From Ensifer sp. IC4062 (lineage in GTDB: Bacteria > Pseudomonadota > Alphaproteobacteria > Rhizobiales > Rhizobiaceae), in assembly GCF_020193575.1 (NCBI RefSeq), contig NZ_JADYVD010000006.1:1-64000 (forward strand): 64,000 nt of DNA, written 5' to 3'. Under the pieces are notes generated by a model. That model saw only the letters and a list, made by a program, of their open reading frames with translations. It was not told the origin of the DNA and did not search any database. Of this stretch, positions 54,805 to 63,801 are shown piece by piece; position 1 is the stretch's first letter, and each line of letters opens with the position of its first letter. A program made the position numbers and the translations under genes.

Positions 54805-55013
54805 ACCGCATCGAGACGCGTGGCGTCGCGGTCCGCTGGCCAGTCGCGCTCACTCGGAAGTCCAGCGTCGCTAAGCAATCGCGCATTGTGCCATGGCGCC
54901 TCGCAGCACGGCACGCCGTACGAAGCCCGCCACACGCGCCAGCGCACGATGAGACCGCGCAGTTGCGTGGCGAAGGAGGGGCCGGCGGAACCGGCGAGGA
55001 AGGGCACACTCAT
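54780..55013 (-). CDS. Small DUF1127-like protein, divergent from LysR
   Basis: A 77-residue basic protein with TQLRGLIVRWRVWRASYG and a C-terminal LLSDAGLPSERDW, reminiscent of the YjiS/DUF1127 pattern (arginine-rich helix, then LLxDIGLxRxD). GGAG sits eight bases before the ATG at 55013. Small DUF1127 genes are often divergent from LysR genes in rhizobia. Its last 25 bases overlap the end of the convergent HTH gene. The family call is tentative because the match is short and divergent. Confidence 0.5.
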   Translation of the reverse strand: MSVPFLAGSAGPSFATQLRGLIVRWRVWRASYGVPCCEAPWHNARLLSDAGLPSERDWPADRDATRLDAVYRSHWML

Positions 55014-55124
55014 GAGCGGAACTCCGGCTGGCGTTCGACAGTGTTGAATTCTCCCCGCTCCGTTGACATCCGACAAACGAATTGCGAACATAACTACCAT
55101 CAGATTTTCTGATGGCTACAAAAG

Positions 55125-55991
55125 ATGTCCCTTCCGCTCGACAGCGACCTCCTGAGAACCTTCCTTGCGGTTGCGGACGCCGGCAATTTGACTAAGGCGG
55201 CCGACAGCGTCGGGCGCACGCAGTCGGCCGTAAGCATGCAGATCAAGAAGCTTGAAGATGCGCTCGGCGATACGCTTTTCGACCGGCATTCGCGCGGGGT
55301 GGCTCTGACGACGCAAGGCCGGCGCCTTGTCGACAATGCGCGGCGCATCGTGGCGCTCCTCGATGATACCGCGGCGGCCATGCGCCAGCCCGCGCTGGAC
55401 GGTTCGGTCAGGATTGGGATTCCCGAGGAGTATATCAATTCCACCCTTCCAAGAGCGTTGGGTGCATTCGCCGCCATACACCCCGGTGTGGAGGTCACGG
55501 TGCAACAGGGTACCTCGATGTCCAATCGGGCGGCCCTTGACGCAGGCGAGATCGACATTGCTGTCGTTTTCGAGCCCGGCGGGCGAACCAAGAACGAAAT
55601 CCTCATGGTGGATCCGACGGTCTGGGTAACCTCGGATTATCACGGCACACATGAGCGGCAGCCTCTGCCGATAGCCACATACACGTACGCCACGGGCGGA
55701 TGGTGCGATGACCTGGCGATGCAAAATCTGAGGAGGCGTGGAAAACGCAGCCGCGTCGCCTATGTCAGCCGAACGAGCGGCGGCCTGATCGCGGCCGTCG
55801 TTTCCGGTCTTGCGATTGCACCGCTGTCGCGCAGCGCCATACCGCCCGGCTGCCGCGAACTGACCGAGGACGACGGTTTCGGCATCATCGACATGTCGAA
55901 CGTCGTGCTGCGCACCAGGTCGGAAAGCAGGTCACCGACGATCGATGCTATGGCTGACGCCATCCGCAGCGCCTTTTTGGGCACATGGTAA
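55125..55991 (+). CDS. LysR-family transcriptional regulator
   Basis: The 288-residue protein has an N-terminal winged HTH (LLRTFLAVADAGNLTKAADSVGRTQSAVSMQIKKLEDALGDTLFDRHSRGVALTTQG) and a substrate-binding domain (SVRIGIPEEYINSTLPRALGAFAAIHPGVEV). By family practice it should control the divergent small gene at 54780-55013 from the 111-base gap between them. The inducer is unknown. Confidence 0.9.
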   Translation: MSLPLDSDLLRTFLAVADAGNLTKAADSVGRTQSAVSMQIKKLEDALGDTLFDRHSRGVALTTQGRRLVDNARRIVALLDDTAAAMRQPALDGSVRIGIPEEYINSTLPRALGAFAAIHPGVEVTVQQGTSMSNRAALDAGEIDIAVVFEPGGRTKNEILMVDPTVWVTSDYHGTHERQPLPIATYTYATGGWCDDLAMQNLRRRGKRSRVAYVSRTSGGLIAAVVSGLAIAPLSRSAIPPGCRELTEDDGFGIIDMSNVVLRTRSESRSPTIDAMADAIRSAFLGTW

Positions 55992-56034
55992 GCCGCAACG
56001 AAGGGAAAAGTGCGATCCACGACGACCGGTGGAT

Positions 56035-56175
56035 AGTTTACGATCCCGGGTGCCTACTAAGTAGGTGGGCGCCGTGTGTCCGAACCCACGAGTTCGGCCA
56101 GGGACAGCTCCCTTGAGATCGTGTATGGCCCCGGGGATTGTGGTTCCTGTCGGGAAGCGCAGACCGCGCCCTCAG
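56035..56175 (-). ncRNA. ssrS: 6S RNA
   Basis: 6S RNA binds the housekeeping RNA polymerase and mimics an open promoter. On the minus strand this region has the long imperfect rod with an internal bubble: CCCCGGGGCC... and GGGAGCUGUCCCUGG near the centre, a CGAACUC-GUG-GGUUCG hairpin, and the GCGCCCACCUAC block near the 3' end that is typical of alphaproteobacterial 6S RNA. A CTATAT -10 element lies at 56176-56181, which sets the approximate 5' end. It follows zapA on the same strand, as in most proteobacteria. Both ends are approximate. Confidence 0.82.
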
Positions 56176-56214
56176 ATATAGAGGCTCTTTTCCCTTTTCG
56201 CCAGAGGCGTTTTT

Positions 56215-56313
56215 TGCTGCAGGATTCATTAAATCGGAATCGATTTAAGATCGTGCAGCGATTCAAAGGGCAACAGCGACATATGCTCGTCCGATTGGAT
56301 GCGCGGCGCTGTA
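56215..56313 (-). repeat. RIME-like mosaic repeat, inverted
   Basis: On the minus strand: ACAGCGCCGCGCATCC...GGACGAGCATATGTCGCTGTTG, the link CCCTTTGAATCG, then CTGCACGATCTTAAATCGATTCCGATTTAATGAATCCTGCAG. It fills the space between zapA and the 6S promoter. Confidence 0.65.
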
Positions 56314-56321
56314 GAAGACGG

Positions 56322-56699
56322 TCAGCTGGCAGGAGCAGCGGCGCGACCATTGAGCTTGGCAGCGATGCTTTGGATCTGCGCCGTTACTTCTCCGAGTGCC
56401 GAGGCCAGTGCCTCCTCGCTCCTCGCCTGTTCGGACAACGCGACGTCGCGGCCGCTCTTCAGGTTGCTGAGCTCCGTCTCTAGGCTCTTGAGCCGGCGGT
56501 TGACCTCGCTCAATTCGTCCATGACCATAATACCGGCCATCACGGTCAGCCGCAGATCACCGATTTCTCCAAATTGTCCCTTGAGATGGCCCACATATTG
56601 ATCGAATCTCGCCGCGAGATCGCTGAGGTGATCTTCCTGCCCTTCCTCGCAGGCCATCCGGTAAGCCTTGCCGTCGATCGTTACTGTTACCTGCGCCAT
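56322..56699 (-). CDS. zapA: Cell division protein ZapA
   Basis: ZapA bundles FtsZ filaments at the Z ring. The 125-residue protein starts MAQVTVTIDGKAYRMACEEGQEDHLSDLAARFD (the ZapA head domain), followed by GDLRLTVMAGIMVMDELSE and a coiled coil to about residue 100. It lies ten bases downstream of the DUF4164 gene and upstream of 6S RNA, a conserved context. Confidence 0.93.
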   Translation of the reverse strand: MAQVTVTIDGKAYRMACEEGQEDHLSDLAARFDQYVGHLKGQFGEIGDLRLTVMAGIMVMDELSEVNRRLKSLETELSNLKSGRDVALSEQARSEEALASALGEVTAQIQSIAAKLNGRAAAPAS

Positions 56700-56709
56700 C
56701 GCGTAAACC

Positions 56710-56979
56710 TCAACGATCCAGCACCGCTCGAATGGTTTCCATCGCCGTCACCAGGCGACGGGAGACTTCGCGGTTGACCTCTTCCAGCCGGTTGGCCCGG
56801 AACTGGGACTGGTCGAGTTCCTGTGCCAGTCGCGCCCGATCGGTATTGACCCGCCGCACCTCGCCTTCGAACTCGCTCAAATCCCTTTCCTTGTCGAAAC
56901 GACCGTCGATCGCGCCCTCGAGCGATTGAACCGCGTTCCGTAGCTCCTCGATCGCCGCTTTGACCGTCTTTGCCGGCAT
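56710..56979 (-). CDS. Small coiled-coil protein (DUF4164) upstream of zapA
   Basis: An 89-residue, wholly helical protein (ELRNAVQSLEGAIDGRFDKERDLSEFEGEVRRVNTDRARLAQELDQ in part) typical of DUF4164. It is translated just before zapA with a ten-base gap, so a shared role in Z-ring assembly is likely but unproven. Its repeat-dense upstream region separates it from tkt. Confidence 0.85.
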   Translation of the reverse strand: MPAKTVKAAIEELRNAVQSLEGAIDGRFDKERDLSEFEGEVRRVNTDRARLAQELDQSQFRANRLEEVNREVSRRLVTAMETIRAVLDR

Positions 56980-56994
56980 GCTCCGATACCTCTC

Positions 56995-57044
56995 TAGAGC
57001 GGGATGAGGAAAATGTATGAAGCGGATTTCCGCCCCGCCCTAAA
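56995..57044. repeat. Palindromic repeat (TAGAGCGGGATGAGG type)
   Basis: TAGAGCGGGATGAGGAAAATG...GGATTTCCGCCCCGCCCTAA, the same palindrome family as 31608 and 47931. It abuts an inverted RIME-like copy, so the two types are stacked in the DUF4164-tkt gap. Confidence 0.65.
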
Positions 57045-57055
57045 TCAACCTGCCA

Positions 57056-57158
57056 CTGCATGATTCCTTAAATCGAAGCCGATTTAAGGACAAAATCATG
57101 CAGCATTTCAAAGCCCTTCAGCGACCTTAGCGCGTCCGATTGGACGCGCGGCGCTGTA
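57056..57158 (-). repeat. RIME-like mosaic repeat, inverted, intact
   Basis: On the minus strand: ACAGCGCCGCGCGTCCAATCGGACGCGC (palindrome 1), a spacer with GCTGAAGGGCTTTGAAATG, then CTGCATGATTTTGTCCTTAAA...TTTAAGGAATCATGCAG (palindrome 2). Palindrome 2 is nearly identical to that at 24331. Confidence 0.7.
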
Positions 57159-57402
57159 GAGTCGTCTGCACGTTCCCCGAACGCGGCGCTCCGAAGGAGC
57201 CGAATCGCCAGACGCAGTCCGCTGCTTCGCCTCATTTCTTTTTTAAACCCATTATATAAGCCTCAACAATGCCCCATGCGGCAAAACGCCGTCGGAAGCT
57301 GTGGATCATTGCTCCCGAGCAATCGCACTCATACTGTAGGCTGCCGCACAAGAACGATACCGAAAAGCACGTCGCCATTTGGCCGCGGAAGGCCCGTATT
57401 TA

Positions 57403-57430
57403 TTGACTCGCGTGGAGCACCTGCTATGTG
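57403..57430 (+). promoter_or_regulatory. Candidate tkt promoter
   Basis: TTGACT (57403-57408), 16 bases, TATGTG preceded by C (CTATGT) fits the rhizobial vegetative pattern. A perfect 7-base hairpin (ACGGTCT 57446-57452 with AGACCGT 57463-57469) follows in the leader. The rest of 57159-57402 shows no gene. Confidence 0.5.
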
Positions 57431-57499
57431 TCTGCCGCTTCTCACACGGTCTTGGAGGATTGAGACCGTCCCTGACCACCGAACTCAAACGGAACAGTC

Positions 57500-59482
57500 A
57501 TGATCTCTCGCGAAAAACACGATCGGATGGCAAATGCGATCCGCTTCCTTTCCATGGACGCCGTCGAGAAGGCAAATTCCGGTCATCCAGGTCTCCCGAT
57601 GGGCGCTGCCGATATCGCAACCGTCCTTTTCACGCGGTACCTGAGCTTCGACCCCAAGAACCCCGCTTGGCCCAACCGCGACCGCTTCGTTCTTTCGGCC
57701 GGTCACGGCTCGATGCTGCTGTACTCGCTGCTCTATCTCACGGGCTACGAGGACATCACCATCGACGAGATCAAGAACTTCCGCCAGCTTGGCTCTCGCA
57801 CGGCCGGCCACCCGGAATATGGCCATGCGGCCGGCATCGAGACCACCACGGGTCCGCTCGGCCAGGGAATCGCCAATTCGGTCGGCATGGCAATCGCTGA
57901 ACGCAAGCTGCGTGACGAGTTCGGCAGTGACCTGATGGAGCACTATACCTACGTGCTCGCCGGCGACGGCTGCCTCATGGAAGGCGTCAGCCAGGAAGCG
58001 ATCGCGCTTGCCGGCCACCTCAAGCTCAACAAGCTGATCGTCTTTTGGGACGACAACAACATCTCGATCGACGGCCCGATCTCGATTGCGGATTCGACCG
58101 ACCAGCACGCGCGCTTCCGCGCCTGCAACTGGAACACCATCGCAGTCGACGGCCATGATCCGGATGCGATTGCCGCAGCGATCGAACAGGCCCAGAAATC
58201 CGACAAGCCGACGATGATCGCCTGCAAGACCGTCATCGGTTTCGGCGCCCCGAACAAGGCCGGCACGCACAAGGTCCATGGCTCGCCGCTCGGCGCCGAT
58301 GAAATCGCCGCCACCCGCAAAGCGCTTGGCTGGGAAGCCGAGGCCTTCACCGTTCCCTCGGACGTGCTCGACGCCTGGCGCCTCGCCGGCCTTCGCTCGA
58401 CCAAGGCGCGGAAAGATTGGGAAGAGCGCCTCGAAAAGACGGAGACCGAGAAGAAGGCCCAGTTCATCCGTCGCTTCGCCGGCGAACTCGAAGGCAGCCT
58501 TGCCTCCGCAATCAGCACCTACAAGCAAAAGCTCGCCGAGACCAAGCCGTCGCCCGCAACCCGCAAGGCCTCCGAGGACGCGCTCGAAGTCATCAACGGC
58601 GTCCTCGCCGAGACGATCGGCGGCTCTGCCGACCTCACCGGCTCTAACAACACCAAGACCAGCCAGACCCATTCGATCACGCCGGACAACTTCTCCGGCC
58701 GCTACATCCACTATGGCGTGCGCGAGCATGGCATGGCGGCGGCGATGAACGGCATGGCGCTGCACGGCGGTCTCATCCCGTATTCTGGCGGCTTCCTGAT
58801 CTTCTCGGATTATTGCCGTCCGTCGATCCGCCTTGCCGCGTTGATGGGCATCCGTGTCATCCACGTGCTGACGCACGATTCCATCGGTCTCGGCGAAGAC
58901 GGCCCGACCCACCAGCCGGTCGAACACATGGCCGCACTCCGCGCCATTCCGAACCTGTTGATGTTCCGTCCCGCCGACGCGACCGAAACGGCCGAGTGCT
59001 GGCAGCTTGCGCTCGAAAACCACAACCGTCCGTCCGGCATTGCGCTGACGCGCCAGAATCTGATGGCGGTGCGCACGGAATATGAGGAAGCAAACCTCTG
59101 CGCCCGCGGCGCCTATGACCTCATCTCCGCAAGCGATGCCCAGGTGACGATCTTCGCCACCGGCTCGGAAGTCGAGATCGCCGTCAAGGCCTGCCAGACG
59201 CTTACCGCCAAGGGTGTCTCGACGCGCGTGGTGTCGGTTCCCTGCTTCGAGCTGTTCGCAGAACAGAGCGAAGATTACCAGCAGGCGATCATCGGCAATT
59301 CGCCGGTGAAGATCGCCGTCGAAGCCGGCATCCGGCAGGGATGGGATCACTTCATCGGCAGCGACGGCACGTTCATCGGCATGTCGAGCTTCGGCGCTTC
59401 CGGTCCCTACAAGGACCTCTACAAGCATTTCGGCATCACGCCGGAAGCCGTTGTAGCGGCCGCGGAAGCCAAACTGTCCTGA
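57500..59482 (+). CDS. tkt: Transketolase
   Basis: Transketolase moves two-carbon units between pentose and hexose phosphates with thiamine diphosphate. The 660-residue protein has the N-terminal block [22 protein letters not shown], the TPP motif GDGCLMEG...DDNNIS, and the pyrimidine-domain blocks [17 protein letters not shown] and [24 protein letters not shown]. It is the first gene of a sugar-phosphate cluster with gap and pgk, all on one strand. Confidence 0.97.
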   Translation: MISREKHDRMANAIRFLSMDAVEKANSGHPGLPMGAADIATVLFTRYLSFDPKNPAWPNRDRFVLSAGHGSMLLYSLLYLTGYEDITIDEIKNFRQLGSRTAGHPEYGHAAGIETTTGPLGQGIANSVGMAIAERKLRDEFGSDLMEHYTYVLAGDGCLMEGVSQEAIALAGHLKLNKLIVFWDDNNISIDGPISIADSTDQHARFRACNWNTIAVDGHDPDAIAAAIEQAQKSDKPTMIACKTVIGFGAPNKAGTHKVHGSPLGADEIAATRKALGWEAEAFTVPSDVLDAWRLAGLRSTKARKDWEERLEKTETEKKAQFIRRFAGELEGSLASAISTYKQKLAETKPSPATRKASEDALEVINGVLAETIGGSADLTGSNNTKTSQTHSITPDNFSGRYIHYGVREHGMAAAMNGMALHGGLIPYSGGFLIFSDYCRPSIRLAALMGIRVIHVLTHDSIGLGEDGPTHQPVEHMAALRAIPNLLMFRPADATETAECWQLALENHNRPSGIALTRQNLMAVRTEYEEANLCARGAYDLISASDAQVTIFATGSEVEIAVKACQTLTAKGVSTRVVSVPCFELFAEQSEDYQQAIIGNSPVKIAVEAGIRQGWDHFIGSDGTFIGMSSFGASGPYKDLYKHFGITPEAVVAAAEAKLS

Positions 59483-59552
59483 TCAAGCCGGAGGGCGCTT
59501 CCCACGGCGCCCTCTATTCGTAAAACGCCATTCTGACAGGGAAGGACCAGAC

Positions 59553-60563
59553 ATGACAGTGAAAGTCGCCATCAACGGTTTTGGCCGCATCGGCCGCAAC
59601 GTGCTCCGCGCGATCGTCGAATCCGGCCGTACCGACATCGAAGTCGTCGCCATCAACGACCTCGGGCCGGTCGAGACGAACGCCCACCTGCTGCGTTTCG
59701 ATTCCATCCATGGCCGCTTCCCGGCGGACGTGAAGGTCGACGGCGACGCCATCGTCATCAACAACGGCAAGCCGATCAAGGTCACCGCCATCCGCAACCC
59801 GGCGGAACTGCCACATAAGGAACTCGGCGTCGACATCGCGATGGAGTGCACCGGCATCTTCACCGCGCGTGACAAGGCAGCCGCCCACCTCGAAGCAGGC
59901 GCCAAGCGCGTCATCGTTTCGGCCCCGGCCGACGGCGCTGACCTGACCGTCGTTTACGGCGTCAACCACGACAAGCTAACGAAGGACCACCTCGTCATCT
60001 CCAACGCATCCTGCACGACCAACTGCCTCGTGCCGGTCGCCAAGGTGCTGCACGATGCTATCGGCATCGATCACGGCATGATGACGACGATCCACTCCTA
60101 CACCAACGACCAACCGTCGCTCGACCAGATGCACAAGGATCTCTACCGCGCCCGCGCGGCCGCCCTGTCGATGATCCCGACCTCTACGGGTGCTGCGAAG
60201 GCTGTCGGCCTCGTCCTGCCCGAACTCAAGGGCAAGCTTGACGGCGTCTCCGTGCGCGTGCCAACGCCGAACGTCTCGGTCGTCGATCTGAAGTTCGTCG
60301 CCAAGCGCGAGACGACCAAGGAAGAGGTCAACGCCGCCATCAAGGCTGCCGCCGACGGCCCGCTCAAGGGCATTCTCGGCTATACGCTTCAACCGAACGT
60401 CTCCGTCGACTTCAACCATGACCCGCATTCCTCGATCTTCCACATGGATCAAACCAAGGTCATGGAAGGCAAGTTCGTGTCGATCCTGTCCTGGTACGAC
60501 AACGAGTGGGGCTTCTCGAACCGCATGGCAGATACGGCGGTCGCCCTCGGCAAGCTCCTCTAA
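59553..60563 (+). CDS. gap: Glyceraldehyde-3-phosphate dehydrogenase
   Basis: The enzyme makes 1,3-bisphosphoglycerate with NAD. The 336-residue protein has [13 protein letters not shown] (NAD binding) and the catalytic Cys C154 in [10 protein letters not shown], with the partner His in [16 protein letters not shown] precedes the ATG. The next gene starts five bases after its stop. Confidence 0.97.
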   Translation: MTVKVAINGFGRIGRNVLRAIVESGRTDIEVVAINDLGPVETNAHLLRFDSIHGRFPADVKVDGDAIVINNGKPIKVTAIRNPAELPHKELGVDIAMECTGIFTARDKAAAHLEAGAKRVIVSAPADGADLTVVYGVNHDKLTKDHLVISNASCTTNCLVPVAKVLHDAIGIDHGMMTTIHSYTNDQPSLDQMHKDLYRARAAALSMIPTSTGAAKAVGLVLPELKGKLDGVSVRVPTPNVSVVDLKFVAKRETTKEEVNAAIKAAADGPLKGILGYTLQPNVSVDFNHDPHSSIFHMDQTKVMEGKFVSILSWYDNEWGFSNRMADTAVALGKLL

Positions 60564-60568
60564 GACCG

Positions 60569-61144
60569 ATGTTTCGGGCCCTTTCCTCAACGACGGTGCG
60601 GTGGCGCCCGCTCGAAGGGGAAGGGCTCGAACATCTTAGCCTCAGGGCTCTTAAAGCAACAGCCGGCGCGGCTATCCGCGCCGAAAGCGTCGTCATCGGC
60701 GAGCGCGGCAGCCGTCCTTATGGCCTGCGTTACCGGATCGATTGCGACGCGCACTGGCAGGTGATGTCGTTCTTGATCGAAACGACGGACGGCAGGACGT
60801 TGCATCTGCTCTCGGACCGCCAGGGGCATTGGCGCGACGTCAGCGGCGTCGCCCTTCCTGAATTCGACGGCTGCATCGACATCGATCTCGCCGGCACGCC
60901 TTTCACCAACACGCTCCCGATCCGCAGGCTCAATCTCAATCGGACGGCCGGTACGGCAAAGCTTAAGGTGCTTTACGTGCCGTTCGACACCTTCCAACCG
61001 GTGACCGATAGGCAGCACTACACCTGCCTCGAAGACGGCGGGCTCTATCGTTACGAGGCCGAGGACAGGAGCTTCGCCGCCGACCTTCCCGTCGACGAGG
61101 ACGGGCTCGTCACCGACTATCCCACACTTTTCCGTAGACTTTGA
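60569..61144 (+). CDS. Putative glycolipid-binding-domain protein
   Basis: A 191-residue protein of the family annotated as putative glycolipid-binding (DUF1089): [71 protein letters not shown], and [21 protein letters not shown]. It has no signal peptide. A sugar or lipid ligand is suggested by the family name only. It is embedded between gap and pgk with short gaps (5 and 13 bases), so it is cotranscribed with glycolysis genes. Confidence 0.82.
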   Translation: MFRALSSTTVRWRPLEGEGLEHLSLRALKATAGAAIRAESVVIGERGSRPYGLRYRIDCDAHWQVMSFLIETTDGRTLHLLSDRQGHWRDVSGVALPEFDGCIDIDLAGTPFTNTLPIRRLNLNRTAGTAKLKVLYVPFDTFQPVTDRQHYTCLEDGGLYRYEAEDRSFAADLPVDEDGLVTDYPTLFRRL

Positions 61145-61157
61145 CCGGAGACACCTG

Positions 61158-62357
61158 ATGACTTTCAAGACCCTCGACGACCTGACCGACATTGCCGGCA
61201 AGCGCGTGCTCGTGCGCGTCGACCTCAACGTACCGGTCAAAGATGGTCAGGTGACCGATACGACCCGCATCGAGCGCGTTGCCCCGACGATCCGCGAGCT
61301 TTCCGAAAAGGGGGCCAAGGTCATCCTGCTTGCCCATTTCGGCCGCCCGAAAGGTGAGCCGGTCGCCGACATGTCGTTGAAGGCAATCGCGCCCGCCGTT
61401 GAGGAAATTCTCGACCAGCGCGTTCATTTCGCCGCCGACTGCATCGGCGACAAGGCCGCCAATGCCATTGCCGAAATGAACGACGGCGATGTGCTTCTGC
61501 TCGAGAACACCCGCTTCCATAAGGGCGAGGAAAAGAACGATCCGGCTTTCGTTACGGCACTGGCGGCCAATGGCGACATCTACGTGGACGACGCCTTCTC
61601 CGCCGCCCACCGTGCTCACGCCTCCACAGAGGGTCTCGCGCATCACCTCCCGGCCTATGCGGGCCGCACCATGCAGGCCGAGCTCGAAGCGCTCGAAAAG
61701 GGTCTCGGCAATCCGAAGCGCCCGGTGGTCGCGATCGTCGGCGGCGCCAAGGTCTCGACCAAGATCGACCTGTTGCAGAACCTGGTGAAGAAGGTCGACG
61801 CCCTCGTCATCGGCGGCGGCATGGCCAATACCTTCCTTGCCGCTCAGGGCATCGACGTCGGCAAGTCGCTCTGCGAGCATGACCTTGCGGACACGGCGAA
61901 GTCGATCGTTGCCGCCGCGTCTGCCGCCGGCTGCGCCATCGTGCTGCCCGAAGACGGCGTTGTCGCCCGCGAGTTCAAGGCCGGCGCTGACAATGAGGTC
62001 GTCGACATTAAGGCGATCCCAGCCGACGCCATGGTGCTCGATGTCGGCCCGAAATCGGTCAGCGCAATCAACGACTGGATCTCCCGCGCCGAAACGCTGG
62101 TGTGGAACGGTCCGCTCGGCGCCTTCGAAATTGCACCCTTTGACAAGGCAACCGTCGCCGCCGCCAAACATGCGGCGGCCCGCACGCGTGCCGGCTCACT
62201 TGTCTCCGTCGCCGGCGGCGGTGATACCGTCGCAGCCCTCAATCATGCCGAAGTCGCGGAGGATTTCACCTATGTTTCGACGGCAGGCGGCGCCTTCCTT
62301 GAATGGATGGAAGGCAAGCCGCTGCCCGGCGTCGAGATCCTGCACCAGCAGAAGTGA
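61158..62357 (+). CDS. pgk: Phosphoglycerate kinase
   Basis: Pgk makes ATP from 1,3-bisphosphoglycerate. The 399-residue protein has [14 protein letters not shown], the substrate loop [22 protein letters not shown], and the C-terminal nucleotide-binding [14 protein letters not shown]. It is the last gene of the tkt-gap-pgk run. Confidence 0.97.
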   Translation: MTFKTLDDLTDIAGKRVLVRVDLNVPVKDGQVTDTTRIERVAPTIRELSEKGAKVILLAHFGRPKGEPVADMSLKAIAPAVEEILDQRVHFAADCIGDKAANAIAEMNDGDVLLLENTRFHKGEEKNDPAFVTALAANGDIYVDDAFSAAHRAHASTEGLAHHLPAYAGRTMQAELEALEKGLGNPKRPVVAIVGGAKVSTKIDLLQNLVKKVDALVIGGGMANTFLAAQGIDVGKSLCEHDLADTAKSIVAAASAAGCAIVLPEDGVVAREFKAGADNEVVDIKAIPADAMVLDVGPKSVSAINDWISRAETLVWNGPLGAFEIAPFDKATVAAAKHAAARTRAGSLVSVAGGGDTVAALNHAEVAEDFTYVSTAGGAFLEWMEGKPLPGVEILHQQK

Positions 62358-62363
62358 AGCAGC

Positions 62364-62397
62364 CTCCGACCCGGGCGACGCAGCGCCCGGGTCGGAG
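62364..62397 (+). terminator. Hairpin after pgk
   Basis: CTCCGACCCGGGCG pairs perfectly with CGCCCGGGTCGGAG around a six-base loop, only six bases past the pgk stop. No T run follows on the plus strand (ACGCAAAAATAA), so it may act as a Rho-assisted stop or mRNA end protector. Confidence 0.65.
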
Positions 62398-62421
62398 ACG
62401 CAAAAATAATTGTGATATTTC

Positions 62422-62448
62422 AAACGATTAAAATAATTTAAATCGTTT
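62422..62448. promoter_or_regulatory. Operator-like palindrome upstream of fbaB
   Basis: AAACGATTAAAA and TTTAAATCGTTT are inverted 12-base arms (11 of 12 paired) around three bases. The AAACGATT/AATCGTTT halves resemble sites of LacI-type sugar regulators. It lies 151 bases before the fbaB start. No such regulator gene is in the window. Confidence 0.45.
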
Positions 62449-62598
62449 CAGTCGATTTTCGCGCCATTTTCCCGGACAATTTCTTCTGTTATCGCGCCAT
62501 TATTCGGAACGCGGCGGACGCATCTGCGCCTCAGACCGAACTTGTTTTCATTCGTTGCCCGCTCCGTTGGTGATCGGCGCTGTCTAAGGAGAAAAAAC

Positions 62599-63624
62599 AT
62601 GAGCGATAGACTGGAAGATATTGCGGTTGCGATGGTTGCCAACGGCCGGGGCCTGCTCGCCGCTGACGAGTCGACCGCAACAATCAAGAAGCGCTTCGAC
62701 AGCATTGGACTGGAATCCACCGAGACCTCGCGCCGCGATTATCGCGAGATGCTGCTGCGCTCGGACGAGGCGATGCGCGAATATATCTCCGGCGTCATAC
62801 TCTATGAGGAAACCCTGTTCCAGAAGGCGGCCGATGGCACGCCGCTCGTTGAAATCATCCGCTCGTCCGGCTCGATCCCCGGCATCAAGGTCGACACGGG
62901 CGCAAAGCCGATGCCCTATTTCGCTAAGGAAACGATCACCGAAGGCCTCGATGGTCTCGCTGCGCGGCTTGCGAAGTATTACGAGGCCGGTGCCCGCTTT
63001 GCCAAATGGCGTGGGGTCATCGCCGTCTCCGACGCCCTTCCAACGTGGGGTGCGGTCAAGGCGAACGCCCATGCACTGGCCCGCTACGCCGCGCTCTGCC
63101 AGGAAGCCAAAATCGTGCCGATCGTCGAGCCCGAAGTGCTGATGGACGGCGCGCCGGGCGACCATTCGATCGAGCGCTCGGAAGAAGTGACCGAATGGGT
63201 GCTGCGCACCGTCTTCGAGGAACTCGGCGACGCACGTGTGAAGCTCGAAGGCATGGTCCTGAAACCGAGCATGGTGATCGACGGCAAGAAGGCACGCAAG
63301 GCGTCCGTCAGCGAAGTTGCCGAACGTACGGTCAAGGTGCTGAAGCGCACCGTACCTTCTGCCGTTCCCGGCATCGCCTTCCTCTCCGGCGGCCAGTCGA
63401 CGGAAGAAGCAACCGCGCATCTCTCCGCAATCAACACGGCACACGACCTGCCCTGGAAGCTCACCTTCTCCTATGGCCGCGCCCTGCAGCAGGAGGCGCT
63501 TAACGCCTGGAAAGGAAAGGCGGAAAACGTCGCCGCCGGCCAGCGCGCCTTCACCCATCGCGCGAAGATGTGCAGCCTCGCTGCCAAGGGCAGCTGGAAA
63601 AAGGACCTCGAAAAGGCTGCTTGA
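62599..63624 (+). CDS. fbaB: Class I fructose-bisphosphate aldolase
   Basis: The enzyme cleaves fructose-1,6-bisphosphate through a Schiff-base lysine. The 341-residue protein is of the eukaryote-like class I type: NGRGLLAADESTATIKKRF, PGIKVDTGAKPM, FAKWRGVI, VEPEVLMDGAPGDH, KLEGMVLKPSMV (Schiff-base Lys) and GIAFLSGGQS. AAGGAGAAAAAAC precedes the ATG at 62599. It has its own upstream region and terminator. Confidence 0.95.
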   Translation: MSDRLEDIAVAMVANGRGLLAADESTATIKKRFDSIGLESTETSRRDYREMLLRSDEAMREYISGVILYEETLFQKAADGTPLVEIIRSSGSIPGIKVDTGAKPMPYFAKETITEGLDGLAARLAKYYEAGARFAKWRGVIAVSDALPTWGAVKANAHALARYAALCQEAKIVPIVEPEVLMDGAPGDHSIERSEEVTEWVLRTVFEELGDARVKLEGMVLKPSMVIDGKKARKASVSEVAERTVKVLKRTVPSAVPGIAFLSGGQSTEEATAHLSAINTAHDLPWKLTFSYGRALQQEALNAWKGKAENVAAGQRAFTHRAKMCSLAAKGSWKKDLEKAA

Positions 63625-63656
63625 GCGGCGTCAGCATCGTTAGAGGGAGAGAGAAG

Positions 63657-63688
63657 AAGCCCGGCGGCAGCTATGTCGCCGGGCTTTT
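63657..63688 (+). terminator. Terminator of fbaB
   Basis: AAGCCCGGCG pairs with CGCCGGGCTT around a ten-base loop, followed by TTTTGC, 33 bases past the stop. Confidence 0.9.
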
Positions 63689-63801
63689 GCATAGGCGCCG
63701 TCCGCCTTGAGGCCCGCAGCGATTGTCATGGAGACAAGTTCGGTGTTTCAGGCGACCGGTCAAGGCTCTAAATCCTTGCTTCGATCGAGCAGGAGCCTGC
63801 A

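Noticed and set aside
3320-57158. Repeat copies considered as a CRISPR array
   Set aside because: They are scattered singly over 54 kb, in both orientations, with internal palindromes and no regular spacers or cas genes.
57426-57503. A 25-codon upstream frame whose stop overlaps the tkt start
   Set aside because: Its ATG lies inside the proposed -10 element, so it would not be transcribed from that promoter, and it lacks a ribosome site.
57485-59428. A 647-residue minus-strand frame opposite tkt
   Set aside because: Antisense shadow of a highly conserved gene; Arg/Asp/Gly-rich with no domain.
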